Shown: positions 1 to 6,065 of the stretch, piece by piece
How positions within the stretch are numbered: the stretch's first letter is position 1
Layout of the letters: every line of letters starts with the position of its first letter
NCBI GenBank assembly: GCA_003488965.1
Contig: DNJW01000126.1
Coordinates: forward strand, 1-6,065
Length of the DNA stretch: 6,065 nucleotides
Origin: Lachnospiraceae bacterium
GTDB lineage: Bacteria > Bacillota > Clostridia > Lachnospirales > Lachnospiraceae
Reading direction: 5' to 3'
Position numbers and translations under genes: made by a program
Notes under the pieces: model-generated
What the model was told of the DNA's origin: nothing
Seen by the model: only the letters and a program-made list of their open reading frames with translations
Databases searched by the model: none

Positions 1-70
1 TGATTAGAACTTCTTTTCACCCTAGTATTTCAGCAAAATTTATGATAAAATAAGCCATATGCACAGATAC

Positions 71-77
71 AGGAAGG
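71..77 (+). promoter_or_regulatory. Ribosome binding site of iorA (decides start)
   Basis: AGGAAGG lies 11 nt before the ATG at 89. No purine-rich Shine-Dalgarno-like stretch precedes the earlier in-frame ATG at 59, whose upstream sequence is AT-rich. This is why the start at 89 is preferred. The spacing is slightly long, and a second purine patch (AAAGAGG, 81-87) is too close to the ATG to be the main site. Confidence 0.55.
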
Positions 78-88
78 ATGAAAGAGGT

Positions 89-1828
89 ATGGCAGAAAAG
101 AAAATTATGTTGGGAAATGAGGCAATTGCCAGAGGGGCTTATGAAGCTGGAGTGAAAGTATCGGCAGCTTATCCCGGAACCCCTAGTACGGAAATCAGTG
201 AGAACATTGTTAAATATGATGAAATATATGCGGAATGGTCTCCCAATGAAAAAGTGGCAATGGAGGTCGCCATAGGGGCTTCCATCAGCGGTGTCAGGGC
301 CATGGCATCCATGAAGCATGTAGGTGTGAACGTGGCAAGCGACCCGCTATATACGGCTTCCTATACGGGAGTAGGCGGAGGGCTGGTGCTGGTGGCGGCG
401 GATGACCCAGGGCTTTACAGCTCCCAGAATGAACAAGATACAAGGTGTGTAGCAAGAGCGGCGCAGGTACCGGTTCTGGAGCCTTCGGACAGCCAGGAAG
501 CCAAAGATTTTGTGAAGTTTGCTTTTGAAATCAGCGAGAAATATGATACGCCGGTGATTTTAAGGACAACGACAAGGCTTTCCCATTCCCAGGGAACGGT
601 TGTTATGGAAGAGAGGGAAGAAATTCCGGATAAACCCTATGAAAGAAATATCAGCAAGTTTGTTATGATGCCCGGAATGGCGAAGGGCAGGCATCTTTAT
701 GTAGAAAAACGGATGAAAGCCATGGAGGAAGACGGCATAGAATTTCCGGTGAATAAGGTCGAATATAAGGATAGTTCAGTGGGATTTATTACCAGCGGCA
801 TCCCCTATCAATATGTAAAAGAAGTATTTCCCGATGCTTCTGTATTGAAATTGGGTATGGTTTATCCTCTTCCTAAAAAGCTGATAGAGGAATTTGCCGC
901 TAAGGTGGATAAACTTTACATATTTGAAGAACTGGAGCCTGTTATCGAAGAACAGGTAAAATCCTGGGGCATTCATGCAATAGGAAAAGAGATTTTCTCA
1001 AGACAGGGAGAATACAGCGCGAATATGCTGCGCCGTGTGCTGCTTTCGGAGAAAACGGAGGAAAACAGTCCGGCTCAAGTACCGGCGCGCCCTCCGATTC
1101 TTTGCCCGGGATGTCCTCACAGAAGCGTTTTTTCTGTGTTAAAAAAGCTGAAAATACATGCGGCAGGAGATATCGGATGTTATACGCTGGGGGCGGTAGC
1201 GCCTCTGAGTGTGATTGATACGACGATATGCATGGGAGCGAGTATTTCTTCCCTTCATGGAATGGAGAAGGCAAAAGGAAAGGAATACATAAAAAACTGG
1301 GTAGCGGTAATCGGCGATTCCACTTTTATGCATACCGGTGTAAATTCTTTAATGAATACAGTATATAATCAGGGAACAGGAACGGTTATTATTGCCGATA
1401 ATTCAACAACCGGAATGACGGGACATCAGGACCATGCCGCTACAGGAAAGACGCTGAAAGGGGAGAGGGTGCCCGCTATCAGTATTTATAAATTCTGCAA
1501 GGCCATTGGTATCGAACATGTAGTGGAAGTCAATGCATTTGACCTTCCGCTGTTGGAGAAGGTAATCAGGGAGGAAACAGCCAGAGATGAGGTTTCCGTC
1601 ATTATTACAAAGTCTCCCTGCGTGTTGTTAAAAGGGAATGTGTTCCCGGATGTATGTGTTCCGCTGCCGGAAAAATGTAAAAAATGCGGTGCATGCCTGA
1701 TACCGGGCTGTCCGGCACTGACGAAGAAAGAGGACGGAAGTATCGCGATTGATGCAACGATGTGTAACGGATGCGGTTTATGTATGCAGTTATGTCCTTT
1801 TGATGCTATTGCAAAAGAACCAAAATAG
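89..1828 (+). CDS. iorA: Indolepyruvate:ferredoxin oxidoreductase, alpha subunit
   Basis: This is the large, thiamine-diphosphate-binding subunit (579 aa) of the cytoplasmic, oxygen-sensitive enzyme. It converts arylpyruvates (indolepyruvate, phenylpyruvate, 4-hydroxyphenylpyruvate) plus CoA to aryl-acetyl-CoA and CO2, reducing ferredoxin. Seen in the sequence: an N-terminal pyrimidine-binding domain with YPGTPSTEI (residues 28-36), NEKVAMEVAIGAS (53-65) and ASMKHVGVN (73-81); CPGCPHR (339-345); a ThDP-binding core with GDS (409-411) and DNSTTGMTGHQDH (from 437); and a C-terminal ferredoxin domain with two four-cysteine motifs, C530/C533/C536/C541 (CX2CX2CX4CP) and C559/C562/C565/C569 (CX2CX2CX3CP). 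The length is near the family's usual size of about 600 residues. An in-frame ATG at 59 would add ten residues but lacks a ribosome site. The gene starts the cluster, and iorB follows after 70 nt. The substrate range is inferred from the family; the exact arylpyruvate preference cannot be read from the sequence. Confidence 0.96.
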   Translation: MAEKKIMLGNEAIARGAYEAGVKVSAAYPGTPSTEISENIVKYDEIYAEWSPNEKVAMEVAIGASISGVRAMASMKHVGVNVASDPLYTASYTGVGGGLVLVAADDPGLYSSQNEQDTRCVARAAQVPVLEPSDSQEAKDFVKFAFEISEKYDTPVILRTTTRLSHSQGTVVMEEREEIPDKPYERNISKFVMMPGMAKGRHLYVEKRMKAMEEDGIEFPVNKVEYKDSSVGFITSGIPYQYVKEVFPDASVLKLGMVYPLPKKLIEEFAAKVDKLYIFEELEPVIEEQVKSWGIHAIGKEIFSRQGEYSANMLRRVLLSEKTEENSPAQVPARPPILCPGCPHRSVFSVLKKLKIHAAGDIGCYTLGAVAPLSVIDTTICMGASISSLHGMEKAKGKEYIKNWVAVIGDSTFMHTGVNSLMNTVYNQGTGTVIIADNSTTGMTGHQDHAATGKTLKGERVPAISIYKFCKAIGIEHVVEVNAFDLPLLEKVIREETARDEVSVIITKSPCVLLKGNVFPDVCVPLPEKCKKCGACLIPGCPALTKKEDGSIAIDATMCNGCGLCMQLCPFDAIAKEPK

Positions 1829-1885
1829 TACAGTGTATGCATGAAGTCAGGGATACTGTTAAAAAACGGTCATTAAATTTGCAAT

Positions 1886-1890
1886 GGAGG
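1886..1890 (+). promoter_or_regulatory. Ribosome binding site of iorB (decides start)
   Basis: GGAGG is placed 8 nt before the ATG at 1899. An upstream in-frame ATG at 1884 overlaps this site and has no Shine-Dalgarno of its own, so 1899 is the likely start. Confidence 0.8.
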
Positions 1891-1898
1891 AAGAGAAT

Positions 1899-2468
1899 AT
1901 GACAACAAAAAGCATTATGATAGTAGGTGTAGGCGGTCAGGGAACGCTTTTGACCAGCAGGATTCTCGGAGGGATTACACAGGAAGCCGGATATGATGTA
2001 AAATTATCAGAAGTTCATGGAATGGCGCAAAGGGGAGGCAGTGTGGTAACCTTTGTCAGGTATGGGGAAAAGGTAGCGGAGCCGATTGTAGAAGAAGGAC
2101 AGGCAGACGTACTGATTGCATTTGAACGGCTGGAAGCCTTAAGATATGCCCACTTCCTGAAAAAAGACGGTGTAATGGTGATTAATGACTGGAGAATTGA
2201 CCCGATTACCGTTGTAACGGGAGCAGCCCAATATCCGGAAAATATTATCGAAAACCTGAGCGGGAAGTATAAAGTCTATACGGTAAATGCCATGGAGGAG
2301 GCAATACGGCTGGGAAATGCAAAGGCATTTAATGTTATCGTATTAGGGCTGGCTGCGAGACATATGGATTTTACCAGGGAAGACTGGCTGACAATTATTG
2401 AAAAAACAGTTCCCGAAAAGACCATCGAAATAAACCAGAAGGCTTTTCTTCTTGGATATGAAGGCTGA
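1899..2468 (+). CDS. iorB: Indolepyruvate:ferredoxin oxidoreductase, beta subunit
   Basis: This is the small gamma-type subunit (189 aa) that pairs with IorA to form the working oxidoreductase. It belongs to the pyruvate/ketoisovalerate oxidoreductase catalytic-domain family. Visible hallmarks are the N-terminal glycine-rich GVGGQG loop (residues 10-15) after a short beta strand, followed by TLLTSRILG, then [12 protein letters not shown] (38-49), both strongly typical of IorB. The length matches the roughly 190-200 residues usual for the family, and the protein is intact. The start at 1899 is chosen over 1884 because of the well-spaced GGAGG. The gene follows iorA after a 70-nt gap and is followed 43 nt later by the CoA ligase, so all are probably co-transcribed. 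Other two-subunit 2-oxoacid oxidoreductases share the fold, but adjacency to a clear IorA makes the assignment firm. Confidence 0.95.
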   Translation: MTTKSIMIVGVGGQGTLLTSRILGGITQEAGYDVKLSEVHGMAQRGGSVVTFVRYGEKVAEPIVEEGQADVLIAFERLEALRYAHFLKKDGVMVINDWRIDPITVVTGAAQYPENIIENLSGKYKVYTVNAMEEAIRLGNAKAFNVIVLGLAARHMDFTREDWLTIIEKTVPEKTIEINQKAFLLGYEG

Positions 2469-2492
2469 CGGAAAGGCAAGGAAAGGAAAGAA

Positions 2493-2502
2493 GAGGAAGG
2501 GG
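2493..2502 (+). promoter_or_regulatory. Ribosome binding site of paaK (decides start)
   Basis: GAGGAAGGGG ends 9 nt before the ATG at 2512. It sits in a 40-nt almost pure purine stretch (2471-2510, only two pyrimidines). The alternative in-frame ATG at 2452 lies inside the end of iorB and would add twenty lysine/arginine-rich residues, which look like translated leader and not like protein. Confidence 0.7.
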
Positions 2503-2511
2503 CAAAGAAAT

Positions 2512-3810
2512 ATGATTTGGAATGAAACAAAGGAATGTATGAGCAGGGATGAAAAACGGGTGCTGCAAAGTGCAAGGCTGGTAAAAACCGTGGATAGGGT
2601 TTATCATAATGTCCCGTTTTATAGGAAGAGAATGCAGAGCATTGGAATTGAGCCGGGAGATATCAGAGGGATAGAAGATCTTTCCAAACTTCCGTTTACA
2701 ACCAAGGCAGATTTACGTGATAATTATCCTTTTGGCCTATTTGCGGTTCCCCAGTCGGAAATTGTCAGGATACATGCATCCAGCGGAACGACAGGAAAGG
2801 CGACAGTGGTAGGATATACAAGAAGAGATCTGGAAATCTGGAGCGAATGTGTGGCGAGAGCGCTGACGATGGCTGGTGTTACCAGAGAAGATATTATTCA
2901 GGTGGCGTATGGATACGGCTTATTTACCGGAGGGCTTGGAGCCCACGGAGGGGCGGAGAAATTAGGGGCTACTGTAGTGCCTATGTCCACCGGGAATACG
3001 AAAAAACTGACAACAATGATGGTGGATTTTGGAGTGACGGCGATAGCATGCACACCGTCTTATCTGCTTCATATTGCAGAAACCTTGGAAGAAAACGGGG
3101 AAATAGATAAAATCCGGTTAAAGGCGGCTGTCTGCGGGGCAGAGCCATGGACAGAAAATATGAGACGGCAGATTGAAGACCGGCTTCACATTCATGCCCA
3201 CGATATTTACGGATTGTCGGAAGTTATGGGTCCCGGAGTTGCATGTGACTGTGAATTCCATCAGGGGCTTCATGTATATGACGATCATTTTCTGCCGGAA
3301 GTAATCCATCCGGATACGCTGGAACCTTTGGAGGACGGAGAAACAGGGGAACTGGTATTTACAACAATCACAAAGGAAGGCCTGCCTCTTTTGCGCTACC
3401 GTACAAGAGATTTGACAAGCATCACCTATGAAACCTGTCAGTGCGGCAGGACATTGCCCAGAATCAGCCGGTTTAAAGGACGTTCCGATGATATGCTGAT
3501 TATCCGCGGGGTAAATGTATTCCCGTCCCAGATTGAATCTGCATTGCTGGAAATGGGCGGAACAACACCTCATTATATGATGATTGTAGACAGGGTCAAC
3601 AATCTGGATACGCTGGAAGTACAGGTAGAGGTGGAGGAAAGTGTTTTTTCTGATGAAATAAGAGAGCTGGAGAGACTGACAAAGAAAATTGCCCATGTAC
3701 TGCAGCAGGCAATCGGGCTTGCCGTAAAGGTGAAGCTGGTGGAACCAAAGAGCATTGAGCGGAGCATGGGGAAGGCTGTACATGTTATCGATAAAAGAAA
3801 GCTGGTATAA
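2512..3810 (+). CDS. paaK: Phenylacetate-CoA ligase family protein (AMP-forming)
   Basis: This soluble adenylate-forming enzyme (432 aa) joins phenylacetate or a related arylacetate to CoA using ATP, giving AMP and pyrophosphate. Seen: the ATP-binding loop ASSGTTGK (residues 89-96); [16 protein letters not shown], typical of PaaK; YGLSE (233-237); RYRTRD with the ribose-binding Asp at 300; GRSDDM (323-328) at the hinge to the C-terminal domain; and a late SMGKAVHV in which K421 matches the adenylation lysine. The length agrees with the PaaK family (about 430-440), which is shorter than general acyl-CoA synthetases. It lies 43 nt after iorB, as seen in many anaerobes and archaea. The location suggests that it acts on the IorAB product or supplies its reverse substrate: indoleacetate, phenylacetate or 4-hydroxyphenylacetate. 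Physiological direction and substrate are inference. Some family members act on other aromatic acids, so the substrate call is less sure than the family. Confidence 0.92.
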   Translation: MIWNETKECMSRDEKRVLQSARLVKTVDRVYHNVPFYRKRMQSIGIEPGDIRGIEDLSKLPFTTKADLRDNYPFGLFAVPQSEIVRIHASSGTTGKATVVGYTRRDLEIWSECVARALTMAGVTREDIIQVAYGYGLFTGGLGAHGGAEKLGATVVPMSTGNTKKLTTMMVDFGVTAIACTPSYLLHIAETLEENGEIDKIRLKAAVCGAEPWTENMRRQIEDRLHIHAHDIYGLSEVMGPGVACDCEFHQGLHVYDDHFLPEVIHPDTLEPLEDGETGELVFTTITKEGLPLLRYRTRDLTSITYETCQCGRTLPRISRFKGRSDDMLIIRGVNVFPSQIESALLEMGGTTPHYMMIVDRVNNLDTLEVQVEVEESVFSDEIRELERLTKKIAHVLQQAIGLAVKVKLVEPKSIERSMGKAVHVIDKRKLV

Positions 3811-3835
3811 GAAAAAGCGCGGGATGCGCAGAAAT

Positions 3836-3842
3836 AGGAGGG
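3836..3842 (+). promoter_or_regulatory. Ribosome binding site of the ACT-domain gene
   Basis: AGGAGGG is a near-perfect Shine-Dalgarno. It lies 4 nt before the ATG at 3847 and 10 nt before the in-frame ATG at 3853, so it supports either start and does not settle which is used. Confidence 0.8.
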
Positions 3843-3846
3843 TTGC

Positions 3847-4281
3847 ATGTATATGAAACAATTATCGGTTTTTATGGAAAATAGAGAAGGAAGGCTGGAG
3901 GAGGTTCTCGAAGTCCTGAAAAATAATAAAGTGAATATTGTATCTTTAAGTCTGGCGGATACCAATGAATTTGGGATACTGAGAATGCTTGTGAACCGGC
4001 CTCAGGCAGCCTACAATGCGCTGAAAAAGAACGGCTTTTCCTCTAAGCTGACGGATGTGCTTGCAGTAAAGCTGTCGCATAGGGTAGGAATGCTGCAGGA
4101 ACTGCTGGAAGCGGTTTGTGCGGAACACATTAACATAGAATACATGTATGCTCTTTCTACGGGAGGAGATGATGCTTCTATGGTATTGAAAACCTCGGAT
4201 TTGGAAAAGGCGGAAAGGGCTTTACGGAATAAAGGAGTAGAAATTGTGACTCCAGAAGAAATAGGGCTTGACTTTGACTAA
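3847..4281 (+). CDS. Tandem ACT-domain protein, putative amino-acid sensor
   Basis: This is a small cytoplasmic protein (144 aa) made of two ACT domains and nothing else. The first spans about residues 2-66, with the typical opening KQLSVFMENREGRLEEVL and a later strand FGILRMLV. The second spans about 71-140, opening with VLAVKLSHRVGMLQELLEAV and continuing with INIEYMYAL. ACT domains usually bind amino acids at their interfaces and often control amino-acid metabolism. No catalytic or DNA-binding segment is visible, so it may act on a partner protein or enzyme; this is inference. It follows the CoA ligase by 36 nt with its own strong ribosome site and is the last gene of the operon. Similar stand-alone tandem ACT proteins are known beside paaK and ior genes, which favours an aromatic amino acid or aryl-acid ligand. 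The start could also be 3853, two codons later. A sigma-A promoter overlaps the final codons. Confidence 0.88.
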   Translation: MYMKQLSVFMENREGRLEEVLEVLKNNKVNIVSLSLADTNEFGILRMLVNRPQAAYNALKKNGFSSKLTDVLAVKLSHRVGMLQELLEAVCAEHINIEYMYALSTGGDDASMVLKTSDLEKAERALRNKGVEIVTPEEIGLDFD

Positions 4282-4296
4282 AAAGAAAGGTATAAT
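4268..4296 (+). promoter_or_regulatory. Sigma-A-type promoter for the helicase transcript
   Basis: A -35 box TTGACT (4268-4273), a spacer of exactly 17 nt and a perfect -10 box TATAAT (4291-4296) make an almost consensus housekeeping promoter. The -35 box lies inside the last codons of the ACT-domain gene. The predicted transcription start is around 4302-4304, about 110 nt upstream of the helicase start codon. No comparable promoter is seen between the following terminator and the helicase, so this is the best candidate for driving that gene. Confidence 0.75.
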
Positions 4297-4314
4297 GATA
4301 TAGTTCGTTGGTTG

Positions 4315-4350
4315 AAAGACAACACTTTTAAAGCGGGTGTTGTCTTTTTT
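4315..4350 (+). terminator. Intrinsic terminator / candidate leader attenuator
   Basis: An 11-bp perfect inverted repeat (AAAGACAACAC, 4315-4325, and GTGTTGTCTTT, 4337-4347) encloses an 11-nt loop and runs into six T residues (4345-4350). It lies 33 nt after the ACT gene stop and can terminate the ior-paaK-ACT transcript. It also lies only about 12 nt into any RNA started at the promoter just upstream, so it may act as an attenuator for the helicase. The stem is only moderately GC-rich, so termination may be partial. Confidence 0.85.
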
Positions 4351-4391
4351 GACGGTAGGTAAAACAGTAATTGATTTAGGATGATATTTTG

Positions 4392-4400
4392 AAAGGATGG
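4392..4400 (+). promoter_or_regulatory. Likely ribosome binding region of the helicase (unusual spacing)
   Basis: AAAGGATGG precedes the helicase. Its AAGGA core is about 15 nt from the ATG at 4413, longer than usual, and closer to an out-of-frame ATG at 4402. The alternative in-frame starts, TTG at 4389 and ATG at 4422, have weaker or badly spaced sites. The start of this gene is therefore the least certain in the window. Confidence 0.45.
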
Positions 4401-4412
4401 AATGAGAATTTA

Positions 4413-5990
4413 ATGGAAGACATGGAAAACAAGGTAAGCTATAGGGATTCGGCAATAGATGAAAGAATTATAAAAGCGGTAGAGGAAATGGGATTTGAAA
4501 CCATGACGCCGATTCAGGAACAGGCGATTCCTATTATGCTGCAGGGGAAGGATTTAATCGGACAGGCTCAGACAGGCACCGGCAAGACGGCTGCTTTCGG
4601 TATTCCGATTATTCAGGCAATCGATCCGGAAGAAAAAGGGCTGCAGGCAATTATTCTCTGCCCTACCAGAGAACTGGCCATACAGGCAGCGGAAGAGATA
4701 CGCCGTTTTGCCAAGTATATGCATGAAGTAAAGGTATTGCCTGTATATGGTGGACAGGATATTTCCAGACAGATCAGGGCTCTTTCCAAAGGAGTCCAGA
4801 TAGTGGTCGGAACACCGGGAAGAGTTATGGATCATATGCGCCGTCATACTTTAAAGACTGGAAAGGTAAGAATCATCGTGCTGGATGAAGCGGATGAAAT
4901 GCTGAATATGGGCTTTAGGGAGGATATTGAAACGATATTGAAGGATATGCCGGAGGAGCGGCAGACGGCTCTGTTTTCCGCAACAATGCCAAGGCCGATT
5001 CTGGAGATTACAAAAGAGTACCAGAAAGAGGATGCGGAGTATTTAAGAATTACGCCTAAGGAGATTACCATTCCTTTGGTAAAGCAGGCATATTATCAGG
5101 TACAGCGCAAAGATAAAGAAGAAGTCCTGACAAGACTGATTGACTATTATCATCCGAAGCGTTCGCTTATTTTCTGTAATACAAAGAGAATGGTGGATGA
5201 GCTGACCGAGCATCTGAAGGACAGAGGATACCAGGCAGAGGGACTGCACGGCGATTTAAGCCAGAACCAGCGGGATACGGTAATGAATCTGTTCCGCAGC
5301 GGAAGAATGGAGATACTGATTGCTACTGATGTGGCGGCAAGGGGTATCGATGTAGACGATATAGAGGCTGTGTTCAATTATGATGTGCCGGAGGATATAG
5401 AATATTATGTCCACAGAATAGGACGTACCGGACGTGCCGGAAAGACAGGACGTTCCTTTACCTTGGTGGTAGGAAGGGAAATATTTAAAATCAGGGATAT
5501 TGAAAGAGTATGCCATACGAAAATTAGGGAGAGAAATATCCCTTCAGCAGCGGACATCACTTCCGTAAAAGCGGAGAAAGTTTTAGGGGAAGCACTGGAT
5601 ACGATACAAAGCAAAAACCTGGATACTGCCATGGATTTTCTTAGGGAAAAGCTGATTGACAGTGAATATACAGCATTAGAGATTGCAGCCGCCTTTATGA
5701 AGATGAAAATGGGCGATGATATCAAAGATATCAAGGTGGAGAAATTCAATCCGGCGGATCTTGTTTTTGGAAAGAGCAGCCGCAGAAGACGCGGCAGCAG
5801 AGGAAGAGGACACGGAAGAGGAGCCGAAAAAGAGAAAAACAGCGGCGTAGGCAAGGCAGTTGAAAAAGACAGGAGCAGCGGAAAGGGAAAAGCTTCAGAA
5901 AAGGATAGAAGCGGCGGAAAGGCAAGACCGGCCAAAGGACTTGGAGACGTGTTTGCGGAAACAGGAAAGAGACGCAGACGCAGAAGATAA
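4413..5990 (+). CDS. DEAD-box ATP-dependent RNA helicase (CshA/DeaD-like)
   Basis: This ATP-driven RNA-unwinding enzyme (525 aa) is of the kind involved in ribosome assembly, mRNA decay and cold adaptation. All core motifs are visible in order: Q motif GFETMTPIQ (residues 27-35), motif I AQTGTGKT (52-59), Ia PTRELA (84-89), Ib TPGR (134-137), II DEAD (158-161), III SAT (189-191), IV LIFCNT (252-257), V ATDVAARGIDV (304-314) and VI HRIGRTGR (334-341). A helical segment with LDTAMDFLREKL follows and resembles the C-terminal extension of CshA-type helicases. No DbpA-like RNA-binding fold is evident. The tail is low-complexity and basic: an RG-rich patch (about 457-471), three 12-residue repeats (472-507) and six terminal arginines (520-525). 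It is probably expressed separately from the upstream operon through the promoter at 4268-4296, with a terminator in its leader. TTG at 4389 or ATG at 4422 are alternative starts. The family is certain; the exact orthologue (cshA, deaD or another) is not. Confidence 0.95.
   Translation: MEDMENKVSYRDSAIDERIIKAVEEMGFETMTPIQEQAIPIMLQGKDLIGQAQTGTGKTAAFGIPIIQAIDPEEKGLQAIILCPTRELAIQAAEEIRRFAKYMHEVKVLPVYGGQDISRQIRALSKGVQIVVGTPGRVMDHMRRHTLKTGKVRIIVLDEADEMLNMGFREDIETILKDMPEERQTALFSATMPRPILEITKEYQKEDAEYLRITPKEITIPLVKQAYYQVQRKDKEEVLTRLIDYYHPKRSLIFCNTKRMVDELTEHLKDRGYQAEGLHGDLSQNQRDTVMNLFRSGRMEILIATDVAARGIDVDDIEAVFNYDVPEDIEYYVHRIGRTGRAGKTGRSFTLVVGREIFKIRDIERVCHTKIRERNIPSAADITSVKAEKVLGEALDTIQSKNLDTAMDFLREKLIDSEYTALEIAAAFMKMKMGDDIKDIKVEKFNPADLVFGKSSRRRRGSRGRGHGRGAEKEKNSGVGKAVEKDRSSGKGKASEKDRSGGKARPAKGLGDVFAETGKRRRRRR
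5826..5933 (+). repeat. Three tandem 36-bp in-frame repeats in the helicase tail
   Basis: Three consecutive 36-nt units (5826-5861, 5862-5897, 5898-5933) encode EKEKNSGVGKAV, EKDRSSGKGKAS and EKDRSGGKARPA. The units are clearly related in protein but have diverged in DNA. They form a charged, glycine/serine-rich and probably disordered linker between the RG patch and the terminal arginine run. Confidence 0.8.
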
Positions 5991-6000
5991 ATAAGGGGGA

Positions 6001-6035
6001 AGGAGCGCTGTCTGGAATGGGATAGCGTTCTTTTT
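6001..6035 (+). terminator. Intrinsic terminator after the helicase gene
   Basis: A 10-bp stem pairs 6003-6012 (GAGCGCTGTC) with 6021-6030 (GATAGCGTTC). It includes two G-U pairs and an 8-nt loop, and is followed by five T residues (6031-6035). It starts 13 nt after the helicase stop codon and is oriented to end that transcript. Confidence 0.75.
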
Positions 6036-6065
6036 ATCTTATAGGGTTCGGGTGCCAAAAGGTCT

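Noticed and set aside
41..51. TATGAT / TAAAAT -10-like boxes upstream of iorA
   Set aside because: No acceptable -35 box is found 16-18 nt upstream, and such boxes are common in AT-rich leaders. The true operon promoter may lie before the window.
1829..1898. Possible hairpin (ACAGT...ACTGT) between iorA and iorB
   Set aside because: It has only 5 bp of pairing, a loop of about 20 nt and no T-run, so it is not a credible terminator or processing site.
2847..3110. 87-codon plus-strand frame inside the CoA ligase gene
   Set aside because: It is a shifted frame of paaK without a Shine-Dalgarno, and paaK itself is intact there.
3817..3829. Small GCGC-GGGAT-GCGC hairpin between paaK and the ACT gene
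   Set aside because: It has only 4 bp and is followed by a Shine-Dalgarno instead of a T-run. It may slightly modulate the message but cannot be supported as a terminator.
3118..3861. 247-codon open frame on the minus strand opposite the CoA ligase
   Set aside because: It lies wholly antisense to a clearly conserved gene, has no ribosome site, and its translation is rich in Cys, His and Phe with no recognisable motif.
5717..5734. GATATCAAA/GATATCAAG direct repeat
   Set aside because: It encodes two adjacent D-I-K triplets inside the helicase and is explained by coding sequence.
5405..6058. 217-codon open frame on the minus strand opposite the helicase tail
   Set aside because: The Leu/Pro/Phe/Ser-rich product is the expected mirror of the purine-rich Arg/Lys/Gly codons of the helicase, and the frame also runs through the terminator region.

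Overview
The window is a compact, fully plus-strand stretch of chromosome. It probably comes from an anaerobic Clostridia-type Firmicute, most likely a Lachnospiraceae-like gut organism. The reasons are moderate GC (roughly mid-40s by eye, not counted), strong GGAGG-type ribosome binding sites, a textbook sigma-A promoter, U-tailed intrinsic terminators, and an oxygen-sensitive ferredoxin-dependent 2-oxoacid oxidoreductase. The taxonomic call is an inference from gene content and style, not from a marker gene.

Region 1 (about 89-4281) is a four-gene co-directional cluster: iorA and iorB (the two subunits of indolepyruvate:ferredoxin oxidoreductase), a PaaK-family AMP-forming phenylacetate/arylacetate-CoA ligase, and a small protein made only of two ACT domains. 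Gaps are 70, 43 and 36 nt, with no convincing terminator between genes, so they are probably one transcript. IorAB interconverts arylpyruvates and aryl-acetyl-CoA, and PaaK interconverts aryl-acetyl-CoA and free arylacetates. Together they link aromatic amino acid transamination products to arylacetates, either as fermentative catabolism or, in reverse, as salvage of arylacetates into Phe/Tyr/Trp. The ACT protein is a plausible amino-acid sensor for the module.

Region 2 (about 4268-4412) is a short but dense regulatory junction. A near-consensus sigma-A promoter (TTGACT, 17-nt spacer, TATAAT) overlaps the last codons of the ACT gene. About 20 nt past its -10 box lies an 11-bp perfect hairpin with a U-run. 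This terminator can end the upstream operon, but it also lies in the 5' leader of any transcript started at that promoter, so the next gene may depend on terminator read-through.

Region 3 (4413-5990) is a CshA/DeaD-like DEAD-box RNA helicase with all the core motifs and a low-complexity basic tail: an RG-rich patch, three 12-residue repeats and six terminal arginines. A second intrinsic terminator follows at about 6001-6035. There are no RNA genes, mobile elements or CRISPR arrays. The first 88 bases are a short leader with no firm promoter. The cluster is made of known families. The least expected features are the promoter-into-terminator junction and the coupling of an ACT-only protein to the aryl-acid enzymes.
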